Part shown: piece by piece, positions 25,510 to 36,950 of the stretch
Layout: every line of letters begins with the position of its first letter
How positions within the stretch are numbered: position 1 is the stretch's first letter
From: Rubrobacter xylanophilus
GTDB lineage: Bacteria; Actinomycetota; Rubrobacteria; Rubrobacterales; Rubrobacteraceae
Direction of reading: 5' to 3'
Length of the DNA stretch: 64,000 nucleotides
Assembly (NCBI RefSeq): GCF_007164525.1
Contig: NZ_AP019791.1
Location: 2,033,501-2,097,500, forward strand
The notes under the pieces: model-generated
The model's database searches: none
The model's input: only the letters and a program-made list of their open reading frames with translations
What the model was told of the DNA's origin: nothing
Position numbers and translations under genes: made by a program

Positions 25510-25578
25510 GACAGATGATTGTACCCCGCGCGTATAATCCGCACGGAGAAGAGGCGAGAGGAAGGGACCCCGAAAGCC

Positions 25579-27288
25579 GTGCAGAACGCAGACATAGCGC
25601 GCGCCCTCGAGACGATAGCCATCCTCCTGGAGATCCGGGGCGAGGAGCACTACAGGGTGCTCGCCTACCAGCGGGCCGCCGAGTCGGTCGCGGCCGCGGG
25701 AACCCCGGTGGCAGAGCTCGAAGATCCCCGCAGCCTCCCCAACGTCGGCGGAACCACCGCCCGCGTGATAAACGACCTCGCGCAGAACAGGACCCCCGAG
25801 ATCCTGGCCGAGCTGGCCGAGGAGATCCCGGCGGGCCTGGTGGAGCTGACCCGCCTTCCAGGGGTGGGACCGCGCACGGCGGGGAGACTCTGGCGTGAGC
25901 TCGGGGTGACGCGCGTGGAGGAGGTCGCCGCCCTGAAGGAGGGCAGCATCGCCGCGCTGAAGGGCTTCGGCAAAAAGAGCGAGGAGGCCATCCTGCGGGC
26001 CGCCCGCAGCCACACCTCGCGGGAGCAGCGGATGCTGCTCGACGAAGCCGCCGCCGCGGCGGAGCGATTGCTGGAGTTCGTCCGCTCGCACCCGGCGGCC
26101 GGGCGGGTGGAGGTGGCCGGTTCCCTGCGGCGCCAGAAGGAGACCGTCGGCGACCTGAACCTCGTCGCCGCGAGCGAAGACCCGAAGGCCCTCGTCGAGG
26201 CCTTCGCGGCCGCCCCGTTCGTGGAGGAGGTCACCTCCCGCGGCGCCACCGGGGTCTCCGTCGTCTGCGCCGGCGGCGTGGAGGCGGAGCTGCGGGTAGT
26301 CTCCCCCGAAGGGTTCGGCTCGCTCCTGCAGCACTTCACCGGGAGCCGCGCGCACAACGCGGCGCTGCGCGAGCGGGCGGAGAGGCGGGGCCTGAGCCTC
26401 TCGGAATACGGGCTGGGCGAGGCCGGGGGTGGCCGCTACGAGCCCCTGCGGACGGAGGAGGAGCTCTACGCGCGGCTGGGGCTCAGGTACATAGAGCCCG
26501 AGCTGCGAGAGGATCGCGGCGAGATAGAGGCTGCAGAGAGGGGAGAGTTGCCGGAGCTCGTGGAGGTGCGGGACATCCGGGGAGACCTGCACGTCCACAC
26601 CAACTACTCCGACGGCAAGGGCACCGTAGAGAGCATGGCCGAGGCCGCCATAGAGCTGGGCTACGAGTACCTCGTCTTCTGCGACCACTCGCAGAGCCTG
26701 CGCGTGGCGAACGGCCTCTCCCCCGGCAGGCTGGAGGAGAAGATGAGGGCCGTCCGCCGGGCCGACGAGCGCTACCCGGAGATCCACCTACTGTGCGGCG
26801 CGGAGGTGGACATCCTGCGCGACGGCTCGCTGGACTACGAGGACGCCGTGCTCGCCGAGCTGGACTTCGTCGTCGCCTCGGTGCACACCGCCTTCCGGAT
26901 GGCCGGGGGCCCGATGACCGACCGGATCGTCCGCGCCATGCACAACCCCCACGTCCGCGCCATCGGCCACCCCACCGGCCGCCTCCTGAACCGCCGTGAT
27001 CCCTACGCGGTAGACGTCTCCCGCCTCATCCGTGAGGCCGCCGCCACGAACACCGCCCTGGAGCTGAACGCCTACCCCGACCGCCTCGACCTCTCCGTCC
27101 CCCACGCCCGCGAGGCGGTGCGCGCCGGGGTCAGGCTGACCATCGACACCGACGCCCACGACGAGCGGGCCCTCTCGTTCATGAGGTTCGGCGTCGCCCA
27201 GGCCCGCCGCGCCTGGGTGGAGCGGCAGAGCGTCGTAAACTGCCTGCCCTGGCCGGAGTTCGAGGCGTACCTCAGGGAGGGCAAGTGA
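25579..27288 (+). CDS. PolX-like protein: family X polymerase domain with PHP phosphoesterase domain
   Basis: 569 residues from GTG 25579. The order is an HhH/polymerase X core (residues 1-310) and a PHP domain (about 333-569) with intact metal motifs (GDLHVHTNYSDGKG at 335-348, FCDHSQ, GAEVDIL, DTDAHD). In active PolX the metal site is GDxD plus a third Asp in VDLRVV. Here these read GDLN (Asp192, Asn194) and AELRVV (Glu237), so polymerase activity is probably weakened or lost while the PHP 3'-5' exonuclease/phosphoesterase should remain. Divergent from the PAP2 gene; convergent with trxB. Confidence 0.92.
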   Translation: MQNADIARALETIAILLEIRGEEHYRVLAYQRAAESVAAAGTPVAELEDPRSLPNVGGTTARVINDLAQNRTPEILAELAEEIPAGLVELTRLPGVGPRTAGRLWRELGVTRVEEVAALKEGSIAALKGFGKKSEEAILRAARSHTSREQRMLLDEAAAAAERLLEFVRSHPAAGRVEVAGSLRRQKETVGDLNLVAASEDPKALVEAFAAAPFVEEVTSRGATGVSVVCAGGVEAELRVVSPEGFGSLLQHFTGSRAHNAALRERAERRGLSLSEYGLGEAGGGRYEPLRTEEELYARLGLRYIEPELREDRGEIEAAERGELPELVEVRDIRGDLHVHTNYSDGKGTVESMAEAAIELGYEYLVFCDHSQSLRVANGLSPGRLEEKMRAVRRADERYPEIHLLCGAEVDILRDGSLDYEDAVLAELDFVVASVHTAFRMAGGPMTDRIVRAMHNPHVRAIGHPTGRLLNRRDPYAVDVSRLIREAAATNTALELNAYPDRLDLSVPHAREAVRAGVRLTIDTDAHDERALSFMRFGVAQARRAWVERQSVVNCLPWPEFEAYLREGK

Positions 27289-27303
27289 GTTCTCGGAGGG
27301 CTC

Positions 27304-28302
27304 CTAGCCGCTCCCCGCGGCGCTCCGGTCCTTCTCCGCGGTCCACACGCCGGGGTCCTCGGCCTCCTCGGCCTCGCCCTGCGCCTCCAGCCACCGCTCG
27401 GCGTCGATCGCCGCCCGGCAGCCGTCCCCCGCAGCGGTGACCGCCTGCCGGTAGCGCCGGTCGGCGACGTCCCCGGCGGCGAACACCCCGGGCACGCTCG
27501 TCATCGTGTGCTCCTTCTGGAGGATGTAGCCGCCCTCGTCCATCTCCAGCTGCCCCCGGAAGATCTCCGTTGCCGGGTCGTGGCCGATGGCGACGAAGAA
27601 GCCCTCCACCTCCAGCGTGCTCTCCTCGCCGGTCTTCACGTTCCTCAGGCTCAGGCCCTCCACCGCGTCCTCGCCCAGCACGTCCGTGACCACCGTGTCG
27701 GTGATGAAGGAGATCTTCGGGTTCTTCCTCGCGCGGCCCAGCATTATCTTGGAGGCTCGGAACTCGTCGCGCCGGTGGATGATCACGACCTCCGAGGCGT
27801 AGCGGCTGAGGAAGAGCGCCTCCTCCATCGCGGTGTCCCCGCCGCCGACCACGGCGACCCTCTTGTCCTTGAAGAAGAAGCCGTCGCAGGTGGCGCAGCC
27901 GCTCACCCCCCGACCCATGAGGCGCTGCTCGCCGGGGAGACCGAGCCACCGGGCCTTCGCCCCCGTGGCCACGATGACCGCCCGGGCGAGCACCGGCTCC
28001 TCCTCCCCCTCGGCCCACAGCCTGAAGGGCCGACCGGAGAAGTCCACCCGCCCCACGTTGTCCGGGCGCATCTCGGCCCCGAAGCGGGCGGCCTGCTTCT
28101 CGAAGTCCTCCATCATCTCGGGACCGGTGACCCCCTCGGGGTAGCCGGGGTAGTTCTCCACGTCGGTGGTGAGCATGAGCTGACCCCCGGCCTCGAACCC
28201 CTGGAAGACCAGCGTCCTCAGGCTGGCCCGGGCCGCGTAGAGCGCCGCGGTGTAGCCCGCGGGGCCGGATCCTATTACCACCACGTCGTACTGCTGGGGC
28301 AT
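27304..28302 (-). CDS. trxB: Thioredoxin-disulfide reductase
   Basis: TrxB reduces thioredoxin with NADPH through FAD. The 332-residue protein has the FAD motif [19 protein letters not shown], the redox-active CATC (Cys136, Cys139), the NADPH motif [15 protein letters not shown] with HRRDEFRA, and the C-terminal FAD motif [23 protein letters not shown]. The C-terminus has about 20 extra acidic residues. It lies 106 nt after ahcY on the same strand. No riboswitch-like structure was recognised in that gap. Confidence 0.97.
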   Translation of the reverse strand: MPQQYDVVVIGSGPAGYTAALYAARASLRTLVFQGFEAGGQLMLTTDVENYPGYPEGVTGPEMMEDFEKQAARFGAEMRPDNVGRVDFSGRPFRLWAEGEEEPVLARAVIVATGAKARWLGLPGEQRLMGRGVSGCATCDGFFFKDKRVAVVGGGDTAMEEALFLSRYASEVVIIHRRDEFRASKIMLGRARKNPKISFITDTVVTDVLGEDAVEGLSLRNVKTGEESTLEVEGFFVAIGHDPATEIFRGQLEMDEGGYILQKEHTMTSVPGVFAAGDVADRRYRQAVTAAGDGCRAAIDAERWLEAQGEAEEAEDPGVWTAEKDRSAAGSG

Positions 28303-28408
28303 ATGCGGTACACGCTCCTCTCGCTGTGTGAGATACGCCTCTCCGTCTGCAACACCAGAAGAGATTCTATTACACCCGGCAAGGGCGCCGCGCGAAGGCC
28401 GGACCCGG

Positions 28409-29668
28409 CTACTCCCTCCAGCCGGCGAGGAACCGCCGCTGCTCCTCCGTGAGGGAGTCCACCCCCATGCCCACGGCCTCGAGCTTCAGGCGGGCGACCT
28501 CTTCGTCCAACTCCGGCGGCAGCGGGTGGAGTCCGGCCTCCATAGATGCGGCGCGGTTGGCCAGGTGGTGGGCGCACAAGGCCTGGATAGCGAAGGTGAG
28601 GTCCATTATCTCCACCGGGTGGCCGTCGCCCGCCGTGAGGTTCACCACCATCCCCCCGCCGACCAGGCGCAGCCGCCGCCCGTCCGGCATGACGAACTCC
28701 TCGACGTGGCGGCGCACCTCGTACACCTCCTCCGCCGTCGCCCGGAGCCAGCTCACGTCTATCTCCACGTCCACCCCGCCGGCGTTGGCCAGGATCGCCC
28801 CGTCGCGCATCCGCCCGAAGTGTTCCTCCCCCAGCACGTGCAGGTTGCCGGTGGCGGTGATGAAGACCTCCCCGACGCCGGCGGCCTCCAGCGCGGGCAG
28901 GACGTCGAAACCGTCGGCGTAGGCCTCGAGCCCCCGCACCGGGTCCACCTCGCACACCGTGACCCGGGCGCCCAGGCCCGCGGCGTAGCGGGCTATCCCC
29001 TTGCCGCACCACCCGTAGCCGAGCACCACCACGCGCTTGCCCCCGAGCATGAGGTTGGTGCTCTGCATGAGGGCGGTCAGCGTGGACTGCCCGGTGCCGT
29101 AGCGGTTGTCGAAGAGGTGCTTGCAGCGGGCGTCGTTGGCGGCGAGAACCGGAAACTCCAGCACCCCCTCGGCCTCCATCGCCCGCAGCCGCACCACGCC
29201 GCTGGTGGTCTCCTCGGAGGCCCCCCGGAGATGCGCCAGGAGACGGCGGCGGGTGGTGTGGGCGATGCGCGTGAGCCCCGCCCGGTCGTCGATGAGGACG
29301 GCCTCGCCTGCCGAGGTGGCCGCCTCCAGGGCGAGCTCCATCCAGCGGTCGGCGTCCTCCGGGGAGCCCTCGGAGTTGGCGAAGACGGCGACGCCCCGCT
29401 CGGCGAGGGCGGCTGCCACGTCGTCCTGCACCACCGACGGGAGGGGGGCGGCGACGGAGACCCGGGCTCCGACCTCGGCCAGGACCACGGCGAGATAGGC
29501 GGTCTTGGCCTCCACCGGGAGCGCCACGGCAACTCCCAGATCTTCGAAGGTGCCGTCCTTCAGGTAGCGCTCGCGCACGGCGGCGAGCACCGGGGAGTGG
29601 GCCGCGGCCCATTCGATCTTCCTGTGCCCCTCCGGCGCGAGGGAGGGATCCCGGATCACGGATTCCAT
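28409..29668 (-). CDS. ahcY: Adenosylhomocysteinase
   Basis: AhcY hydrolyses S-adenosylhomocysteine to adenosine and homocysteine. The 419-residue protein shows the NAD motif [22 protein letters not shown], the substrate residues in [16 protein letters not shown] and the C-terminal [25 protein letters not shown]. It belongs to the shorter, archaeal/actinobacterial-like type lacking the 40-residue insertion. ATG 29668 is chosen; a GTG at 29719 would overlap the ECF S-component gene. It follows that gene by 19 nt, so ahcY and the ECF transporter are probably cotranscribed. Confidence 0.95.
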   Translation of the reverse strand: MESVIRDPSLAPEGHRKIEWAAAHSPVLAAVRERYLKDGTFEDLGVAVALPVEAKTAYLAVVLAEVGARVSVAAPLPSVVQDDVAAALAERGVAVFANSEGSPEDADRWMELALEAATSAGEAVLIDDRAGLTRIAHTTRRRLLAHLRGASEETTSGVVRLRAMEAEGVLEFPVLAANDARCKHLFDNRYGTGQSTLTALMQSTNLMLGGKRVVVLGYGWCGKGIARYAAGLGARVTVCEVDPVRGLEAYADGFDVLPALEAAGVGEVFITATGNLHVLGEEHFGRMRDGAILANAGGVDVEIDVSWLRATAEEVYEVRRHVEEFVMPDGRRLRLVGGGMVVNLTAGDGHPVEIMDLTFAIQALCAHHLANRAASMEAGLHPLPPELDEEVARLKLEAVGMGVDSLTEEQRRFLAGWRE

Positions 29669-29687
29669 ATGCCCGGCACCATCCTCC

Positions 29688-30536
29688 TCAGCGCACCCGC
29701 CGGGACGACTCCCCGGCACTCTCCATCTGCTCCCGGCCGCCGAGCAGGAAGCCCGCGACCACGATGAGGATCAGGAAGGGTACAAGGCCGAGACCTATGC
29801 CGAGGCCACCGGCGCCGCCGGCGGCGAACCCGGCGGCGGCGAGCCCCTGTTCGTAGAGGCCCAGCCCGATCGCCAGCCCCACGATCAGTCCGCCCAGCCC
29901 GCCGATCCACATAAGGACGTTGCCCAGCAGACGGAACCTGGAAGCCGGGACCTCTTCGGGCTCCATGATCTCCGTCCACAGCAGCCCCCAGCGCTTCACC
30001 CGGGGGTAGAGGACCAGCAGCAGTATGGGGCCGAGCACGAGGCCCGCGATGGCGTTGTTGACCGTGATTATCGCCCCGAGCGCCGCGAACGGCACGAAGC
30101 CCAACAGGTCCACCCACCAGCCTATCCAGACCGCGCACACCGCAGAAGCCAGGATGGTGACGGCGACGTACACCGCGAGCTTCTTGGCGGAGTTCACGTT
30201 CGGCTCGGCGTTCTCTCCCCTGCGAAAGAACGTCCCCCACATCTTGTACGGGACGAAGCCCAGAAAGAAGTTTCCGACGAACCCGCCGATGCTCCCGAGC
30301 CCCAAAGTCCCGAAGAAGTCACCGATGAGGTTGCCGATCGCCGCTCCCCAGGCCCCCGCCGGGCCGAAGAGGAGCCCGAAGACGAAGGGGAAGACGTTGG
30401 CCGGACGAACCTCCGTGAAGCCCGGGATGATGGTGAAACCCTTGAAGGGGATCAGAATAGCAGCATAGATCGCCGCGCTCAGCGCCACCAGCACCACCAT
30501 CTGGGTGTGGCGCCACATGGTGAACACTTCCCTCAT
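29688..30536 (-). CDS. ECF transporter substrate-specific (S) component, substrate unknown
   Basis: A 282-residue membrane protein. The first 170 residues have the features of an S component, with about six membrane segments and the motif EVRPANVFPFVFGLLFGPAG, then AIGNLIGDFFGTLGLGSIGGF. The last 90 residues add two further glycine-rich membrane segments (about 192-216 and 222-262), which is longer than a usual S component. AGGAGAG precedes the ATG. It lies 18 nt after ecfT and 19 nt before ahcY. The position suggests uptake of a methionine-cycle or nucleoside compound, but this is inference. Confidence 0.8.
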   Translation of the reverse strand: MREVFTMWRHTQMVVLVALSAAIYAAILIPFKGFTIIPGFTEVRPANVFPFVFGLLFGPAGAWGAAIGNLIGDFFGTLGLGSIGGFVGNFFLGFVPYKMWGTFFRRGENAEPNVNSAKKLAVYVAVTILASAVCAVWIGWWVDLLGFVPFAALGAIITVNNAIAGLVLGPILLLVLYPRVKRWGLLWTEIMEPEEVPASRFRLLGNVLMWIGGLGGLIVGLAIGLGLYEQGLAAAGFAAGGAGGLGIGLGLVPFLILIVVAGFLLGGREQMESAGESSRRVR

Positions 30537-30554
30537 ACAGCCTCTCCTCCTCTC

Positions 30555-31334
30555 CTACCTGCTGAACCCTTCCACGCCCCCGTATCCTGCCAGTCGCAGC
30601 GCGACGGCCGCCGCCACGAGCAACGCCATCCCCGCCATCGCCAGTACGTCCTCACGCCTGATGGTGAGCTGCAAGAAGTACGTGCGCTCCCTGCCAGCTC
30701 CGAAGCCCTTGGACTCCAGAGCCATGCTGAACGTATTGGTGGAGCGGATGGTGGAGACGAAGACCGGCACGAGCAGGGGAACGTGTTTCCGGATGCGCTC
30801 CAGAAGGTTCCCGGAGTCCAGATCCAACCCTCGCGAACGCTGGGCCTGCCCGATGGTGGAGCCGGTGGCGGCGATGGTGGGAACGAGCCGCAGGGCTGTG
30901 GAGACGGCGAAGGCGAAGCGGTAGGGGATGCCGAGCCGTACCAGGCCGACGGCTATCTCCTCGTTGCGGGTGGTGGAGAGGAAGATCATGCCCGCGATGA
31001 TGGTGTTGTCTATCCTGAGGGCGGTGCCGAGGCCGTAGAGCACGGCCTCGAGCTCCACGAACCACAGGAGCGGGGTCCTGCCGCTCCCGAACAGGGACCA
31101 CAGGACGACGGTCATCACGGCGATCATGGCGAGGACGAACCGGATGCGCCGGAGGTTCTCGAGCGACCGTGCCACGTACCCGGCGGCCAGCACGAACGCC
31201 AACACCCCGAGCCCGTAGAGGGGATTCGGGAACAGAAACGCCAGCACGAAGGTCCCGAGGAGCAGGAACATCTTGGTGCGCGGATCGAGCCGATGCAACG
31301 GGGTGTCGCGGTGGAGGTAGAGGTAGGGATTCAT
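30555..31334 (-). CDS. ecfT: ECF transporter transmembrane (T) component
   Basis: EcfT (259 aa) links the S component to the ATPases. It starts LHRLDPRTKMFLLLGTFVLAF, the usual EcfT N-terminus after a short amphipathic part. The two A-R-G/A-x-G type coupling motifs are visible as AQRSRGLDLDSG (about 163-174) and ALESKGFGAGRERT (about 205-218). About five membrane segments are present. Its ATG is directly followed, with no gap, by the stop of the ATPase gene upstream. Confidence 0.93.
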   Translation of the reverse strand: MNPYLYLHRDTPLHRLDPRTKMFLLLGTFVLAFLFPNPLYGLGVLAFVLAAGYVARSLENLRRIRFVLAMIAVMTVVLWSLFGSGRTPLLWFVELEAVLYGLGTALRIDNTIIAGMIFLSTTRNEEIAVGLVRLGIPYRFAFAVSTALRLVPTIAATGSTIGQAQRSRGLDLDSGNLLERIRKHVPLLVPVFVSTIRSTNTFSMALESKGFGAGRERTYFLQLTIRREDVLAMAGMALLVAAAVALRLAGYGGVEGFSR

Positions 31335-33032
31335 CTACCCGTCCTCCACGATCCTGAGCAACTCCTCCACCGAGAGCGCGGTATACCCGAGGGCGTTGCT
31401 CATGGAGACGATGTGCGGGGGCCTGAGCGCCGCCGCGCGCAGCTCCTCCTCCCGGGCGAACACCTCACGCACGCTCCCCGAGAGCACCGGTCGCCCGTCC
31501 CGTACCACTACTGCCCGGTGAGCGTACTCGGCCACGACCCACATGGCGTGGGTCACCACGATGATCGTGGAGCCGGCCTCGTTGAGGCGCCGGACCAGCT
31601 CCATCATGCTCCGCTGCTCGGCGTAGTCCAGCCCGGTGGTGGGCTCGTCCAGTATCAGGACCTCCGGTCTGACGGCGAGCACGCTGGCCACGGCGACCCG
31701 CTGGCGTTCGCCCTTGGTGAGCCCGAAGGGATCCTCCTTCTCGAACCCCTCGAGCCCCACCGCCGCGAGCGCCTCCGCGACCCGTTCCCGCACCTCTCCG
31801 GCCCCGAAGCCCCTTATTCGAGGACCGAACGCCACCTCGTCCCAGACGGTGTCCGAGAAGATCTGGTGGTCCGGATTCTGGAACACGTAACCCACGCGCT
31901 GGCCGAGACGCAGCAGCCCCTGCTCCCGGGCCTCTTCTCCCCCCACCCGCACCGAACCCTCCGAAGGCTCCAGTAACCCGTTGAAGTGCTTGACGAGGGT
32001 GGTCTTACCGGAGCCGTTCTGGCCGATGACGGCCAGGAACTCGCCCCGCTGCACGGTGAGGTCGACTCCCTCGAGGGCCGCAACGCCGTTCGGGTAGCGG
32101 TGGACGAGACCCTCCACCTCGATGATGGGCTCGCCGTAGCTTCGCTCCCGCGCCCGATCCTCCTCGACGAGCTTCCTGTGTCTTCCGGGGTTTACGCGCC
32201 AGCGGCGCCGACGAAACTCCCGCACCCCCTCCCCGGGCGTCAGAGGGACCTCACCTTCCCTCACGCCGCGCTCGCGAAAGAAGCGCGGCACCGAGAGCGG
32301 CATGACCCGGGCGTCCTCCAACAGCTCGACGTTCCCCAGGATCTCCCGGGCGGGGCGGTCGGCGAGCACCGCACCTTCACGCAGCACAACGATGCGGTCG
32401 GCCCCGAGCGTCTCCTCCGTCTCGTGCTCGACCACTATGAGGGTCACGTCCTCCCGCTCCCGCAACCTCCGGGAGATCCCGAAGATGCTCTGCTTGCCAG
32501 CGGGATCCAGATCGGTGGTCGGCTCGTCGAGGCAGACGATGGAGGGCTCCATGGCGAGCACCGAGGCGATGGCCAGCCGCTGCTTCTGTCCGCCGGAGAG
32601 GGTGGCCGGCTGACGGTCCTCGAAGCCCTCCAGACCCACCAGCCGCAGCGACTCCCGGATCCGATGAACCATCTCCTCCCGCTCCACGGCGAAGTTCTCC
32701 GGGCCGAAGGCCACCTCCAGCTCCACGTTGGTGGAGAAGAGCTGGGCCTCGAAGTCCTGGAAGACGAGCCCCACCTCCCGGGCCAGCTCCCCCACCCGCC
32801 GCCCGCGGGTGGAGCGGCCGCAAACCCGAACCTCGCCCTCCATGCGGCCGCGGAAGAAGTGCGGCACCAGCCCGTTGAGAGCGGCACAAAGGGTGCTCTT
32901 CCCCGCCCCGGAGTGGCCCATGATCACTACGAACTCGCCCTCTCCGACCTCCAGGTCCACGCCCCTGAGGGCGGGCCGCTCCTGCCCCCGATACCGGTAA
33001 GCCAGGTTCTTCATGCTGATGGCGGGCTTCAT
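31335..33032 (-). CDS. ECF transporter double ATPase (fused EcfA-EcfA')
   Basis: 565 residues with two complete ABC ATPase domains. Domain 1 has Walker A GHSGAGKST (39-47), LSGGQKQR (145-152) and Walker B IVCLDEPTTDLD. Domain 2 has Walker A GQNGSGKTT (337-345), a degenerate signature LTKGERQR and Walker B LILDEPTTGLD. A basic linker (about 250-300) joins them. The ATG at 33032 heads an operon ecfAA'-ecfT-S-ahcY. The 80-nt gap to the upstream LLM gene carries no obvious riboswitch. In-frame sequence further upstream overlaps other genes. Confidence 0.93.
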   Translation of the reverse strand: MKPAISMKNLAYRYRGQERPALRGVDLEVGEGEFVVIMGHSGAGKSTLCAALNGLVPHFFRGRMEGEVRVCGRSTRGRRVGELAREVGLVFQDFEAQLFSTNVELEVAFGPENFAVEREEMVHRIRESLRLVGLEGFEDRQPATLSGGQKQRLAIASVLAMEPSIVCLDEPTTDLDPAGKQSIFGISRRLREREDVTLIVVEHETEETLGADRIVVLREGAVLADRPAREILGNVELLEDARVMPLSVPRFFRERGVREGEVPLTPGEGVREFRRRRWRVNPGRHRKLVEEDRARERSYGEPIIEVEGLVHRYPNGVAALEGVDLTVQRGEFLAVIGQNGSGKTTLVKHFNGLLEPSEGSVRVGGEEAREQGLLRLGQRVGYVFQNPDHQIFSDTVWDEVAFGPRIRGFGAGEVRERVAEALAAVGLEGFEKEDPFGLTKGERQRVAVASVLAVRPEVLILDEPTTGLDYAEQRSMMELVRRLNEAGSTIIVVTHAMWVVAEYAHRAVVVRDGRPVLSGSVREVFAREEELRAAALRPPHIVSMSNALGYTALSVEELLRIVEDG

Positions 33033-33112
33033 CTCGCCCGAAAGGATATTCCACAAGGGTGCCGTACCGCCACCCCGGCGTCCAGCATGGCCAAGAGAGG
33101 GTGAGGTTCGGC

Positions 33113-34137
33113 CTATCGCTGCGATCCCTCCGACCGTGCCGTACGAGAGAGGGCGGGGATTATCTCCTCTCCGTAGGCGTCGAGGGTCTCCCCCATCGCG
33201 TCGTGCATGAGGTAGACGTTGAACTGGTCCACGCCGAGCTCCTCCAGCGTCCTCAGCTTGGCGATGTGGTCTTCGACGGTGCCCAGGACGCAGAAGCGGT
33301 CCACGATGTCGTCCGGGACGAACTCCGTTGTGGGGTTGTCGGCCTTGCCGTGGTGGGAGTAGTCGTAGCCCTCGCGGGCCTTTATGTAGTCGGTGAGGGC
33401 CGTGGGGATCTCGCTCCCCTCCCCGTAGCGAGCCACGAGGTCCGCCACGTGGTTGCCGACCATCCCCCCGAACCACCGGCACTGCTCGCGCTGGTGGGCG
33501 AGGTCGTCGCCGACGTAGGCGGGAGCGGCGACGCAGATCTTCACCTCCCTCGGGTCGCGCCCGGCCTCCCTTGCGGCGTCGTGCACGCGTTTTTTGGTCC
33601 ACTCCAGGATCACGGGGTCGGCGAGCTGCAGGATGAAGCCGTCGGCCTTCCTGCCGATGAGGGAGAGGGCCTTCGGGCCGTAGCCGGCCATCCACACCTC
33701 GAGCCGGCCGTCTTTCACCCACGGGATGCGCACCTTCGTCCCGTCGTAGTCCACCTCCCGGCCCTCGGCCAGCTCCCTGATCACGTGCATCGCCCGCTCC
33801 ACCTGACCCAGCGTGGCGGGCTTTCTGCCCAGGACGCGCTGGGCGGAGTCGCCGCGCCCGATGCCGCAGATGGTGCGGTTGCCGAACATCTCGTTCAGGG
33901 TGGCGAAGACCGAGGCCGTCACCGAGGGGTCGCGGGTCGCCGGGTTGGTCACGAAGGGGCCGACCATGATCCTCTCGGTCGCGGCGAGCATCTGGGAGTG
34001 GATGACGTAGGGCTCCTCCCACAGGATGTGCGAGTCGAAGGTCCAGGCGTGGGTGAAGCCGTGCTCCTCGGCGCGGCGGGTCAGCTCGATCACGCGCTTC
34101 GCCGGCGGGTCCGTCTGGAAGGTCACCCCGAACTCCA

Positions 34138-34138
<1 letters not shown>
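33113..34138 (-). CDS. LLM class F420/flavin-dependent oxidoreductase of the pyrimidine operon
   Basis: A 341-residue luciferase-like TIM-barrel enzyme starting MEFGVTFQTDPPAKRVIEL, with the cofactor-region features ICGIGRGDSAQRVLGRKP and KVRIPWVKDGRLEVWMAGYGPKALSLIGRKADG. The start ATG shares one base with the NCS1 permease stop (TGATG), so it is the last gene of the dihydropyrimidinase operon. LLM enzymes use reduced FMN or F420. No dihydropyrimidine dehydrogenase is in the operon, so this protein could perform the missing redox step, but the reaction is not known from sequence. Confidence 0.88.
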
Positions 34139-35667
<1,529 letters not shown>

Positions 35668-35704
35668 AGCTCCAGCCTCCTCTCCCCCGCCCCCGGTGAA
35701 CTTC

Positions 35705-36949
35705 TCAACCCCTCTTTTCCACCCAGCCGAGCGTCTTCTCCGCCAGCCGATGGAGCGCCCGCACGGAGAGCTCGATGTCCTCCTCTGGTGTGTCCTCCTC
35801 CCTGGTGTGGCTGAGGCCCCGCAAAGACTTCACGAAGAGCATCACCGTGGGCATGAGCGGCGCCATCTCCGCCGCATCGTGCAAAGGACCGCTGGGCAGC
35901 CGGTGCGACCTGCCGGCGACCTCTCTCACGGCCTCATCGGCGAGCTCGATGAGCTCCGGGTGGAAGGGCCGCGGCTCTATCCGCCACAGCCGCTCCCACG
36001 CCACCTCGCAGCCCTCCTCCTCGGCCACCCGCTCGCTGATGCCGCGCGCCGTCTCGAGCATCTCGGCGAGCTCCCCGGCATCTAGCGCCCGCTGGTCGAG
36101 CGACATCTCGCAGAAGCCGTTGAAGGCGGTGACTATCCCCGGGCTGACGTTGACGAAGCCGGTAGTGGCCCGCACGTCTTCGCGTCGCCGCGCGTCGTCC
36201 CGGAACTCCACCGCCGAACGGGCGGCGGCGATGAACGCATCCCTCCTGACGTCCATCGGGGTCGACCCGGAGTGGGCGTGCTGCCCGGTGAACCGGACGG
36301 CGTGCCGCTCGACCCCGAAGGTCCCGAGCACCACCCCGAGCGGCAGCCCGAGCCGCTCGAGCACCGGCCCCTGCTCGATGTGCAGCTCGAGGTAGGCCGC
36401 CGCGTTCTCGAGCTGCCGGTGGGACTCCTTCATCCTCTCGAGCTCGACGCCGTTCTCTTTAAGGGCGTCGGGGAGCGCGACGCCGTCTTTGTCCTTCAGA
36501 TCGCGCACCTCACCAGGGTCGAGCGAGCCCGAGCAGGCGCTCGACCCCAGCAGGCTCCTGCCGAAGCGGGCGCCTTCCTCGTCGGCCCAGTCCACGAGCC
36601 TTAAAGTGACGGGGCGCCGCCGGGGGGCGAGCGCCCGCAGCACCTCCACCGCCGCCAGGGTGTTGAGACAGCCGTCGAGCCAGCCGCCGTTGGGGACGGA
36701 GTCTATGTGTCCGCCGAGCAGCACGGCATGCTCCGACTCGCCCGGGGCGGTGGCCCAGAGGTTGCCGGCCTCGTCGGTCTCAACGCGCTCGACACCCTCT
36801 ACTTCCTCGAGCTTGGCGCGCAGCCACTCGCGGGCCTCGCGCCAGGTCTCGGTCCAGGCCACCCGCTGCGCCCCGTCGGGACCGCCGGTGAGCCGGTGGA
36901 GCTCCCGGAGTTCCTCTATGACCCGCCGGGGGTCGACCGCCTCCTGCAC
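35705..36949 (-). CDS. Zn-dependent N-carbamoyl amidohydrolase (hydantoinase/carbamoylase family, M20)
   Basis: A 414-residue metallohydrolase that would split N-carbamoyl-beta-alanine (or N-carbamoyl amino acid) into the amino acid, CO2 and ammonia. Metal ligands and catalytic residues: GGHIDSVPNGGWLDG (His81, Asp92), WADEEGARFG (Glu124-125), LHIEQGPVLE, and the C-terminal SHTREEDT histidine. The dimerisation/substrate segment has GQHAHSGSTPMDVRRD. It follows the aminotransferase gene with 1 nt between, consistent with the second step of reductive pyrimidine breakdown. Confidence 0.93.
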   Translation of the reverse strand: MQEAVDPRRVIEELRELHRLTGGPDGAQRVAWTETWREAREWLRAKLEEVEGVERVETDEAGNLWATAPGESEHAVLLGGHIDSVPNGGWLDGCLNTLAAVEVLRALAPRRRPVTLRLVDWADEEGARFGRSLLGSSACSGSLDPGEVRDLKDKDGVALPDALKENGVELERMKESHRQLENAAAYLELHIEQGPVLERLGLPLGVVLGTFGVERHAVRFTGQHAHSGSTPMDVRRDAFIAAARSAVEFRDDARRREDVRATTGFVNVSPGIVTAFNGFCEMSLDQRALDAGELAEMLETARGISERVAEEEGCEVAWERLWRIEPRPFHPELIELADEAVREVAGRSHRLPSGPLHDAAEMAPLMPTVMLFVKSLRGLSHTREEDTPEEDIELSVRALHRLAEKTLGWVEKRG

Positions 36950-36950
36950 C

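Noticed and set aside
28303-28408. Possible SAH/SAM riboswitch near ahcY and trxB
   Set aside because: The gap is downstream of ahcY and short, and no conserved riboswitch core could be recognised.
30507-31976. 489-codon plus-strand open frame opposite ecfT and the ECF ATPase
   Set aside because: His/Glu/Gln-rich antisense shadow of the ECF genes.
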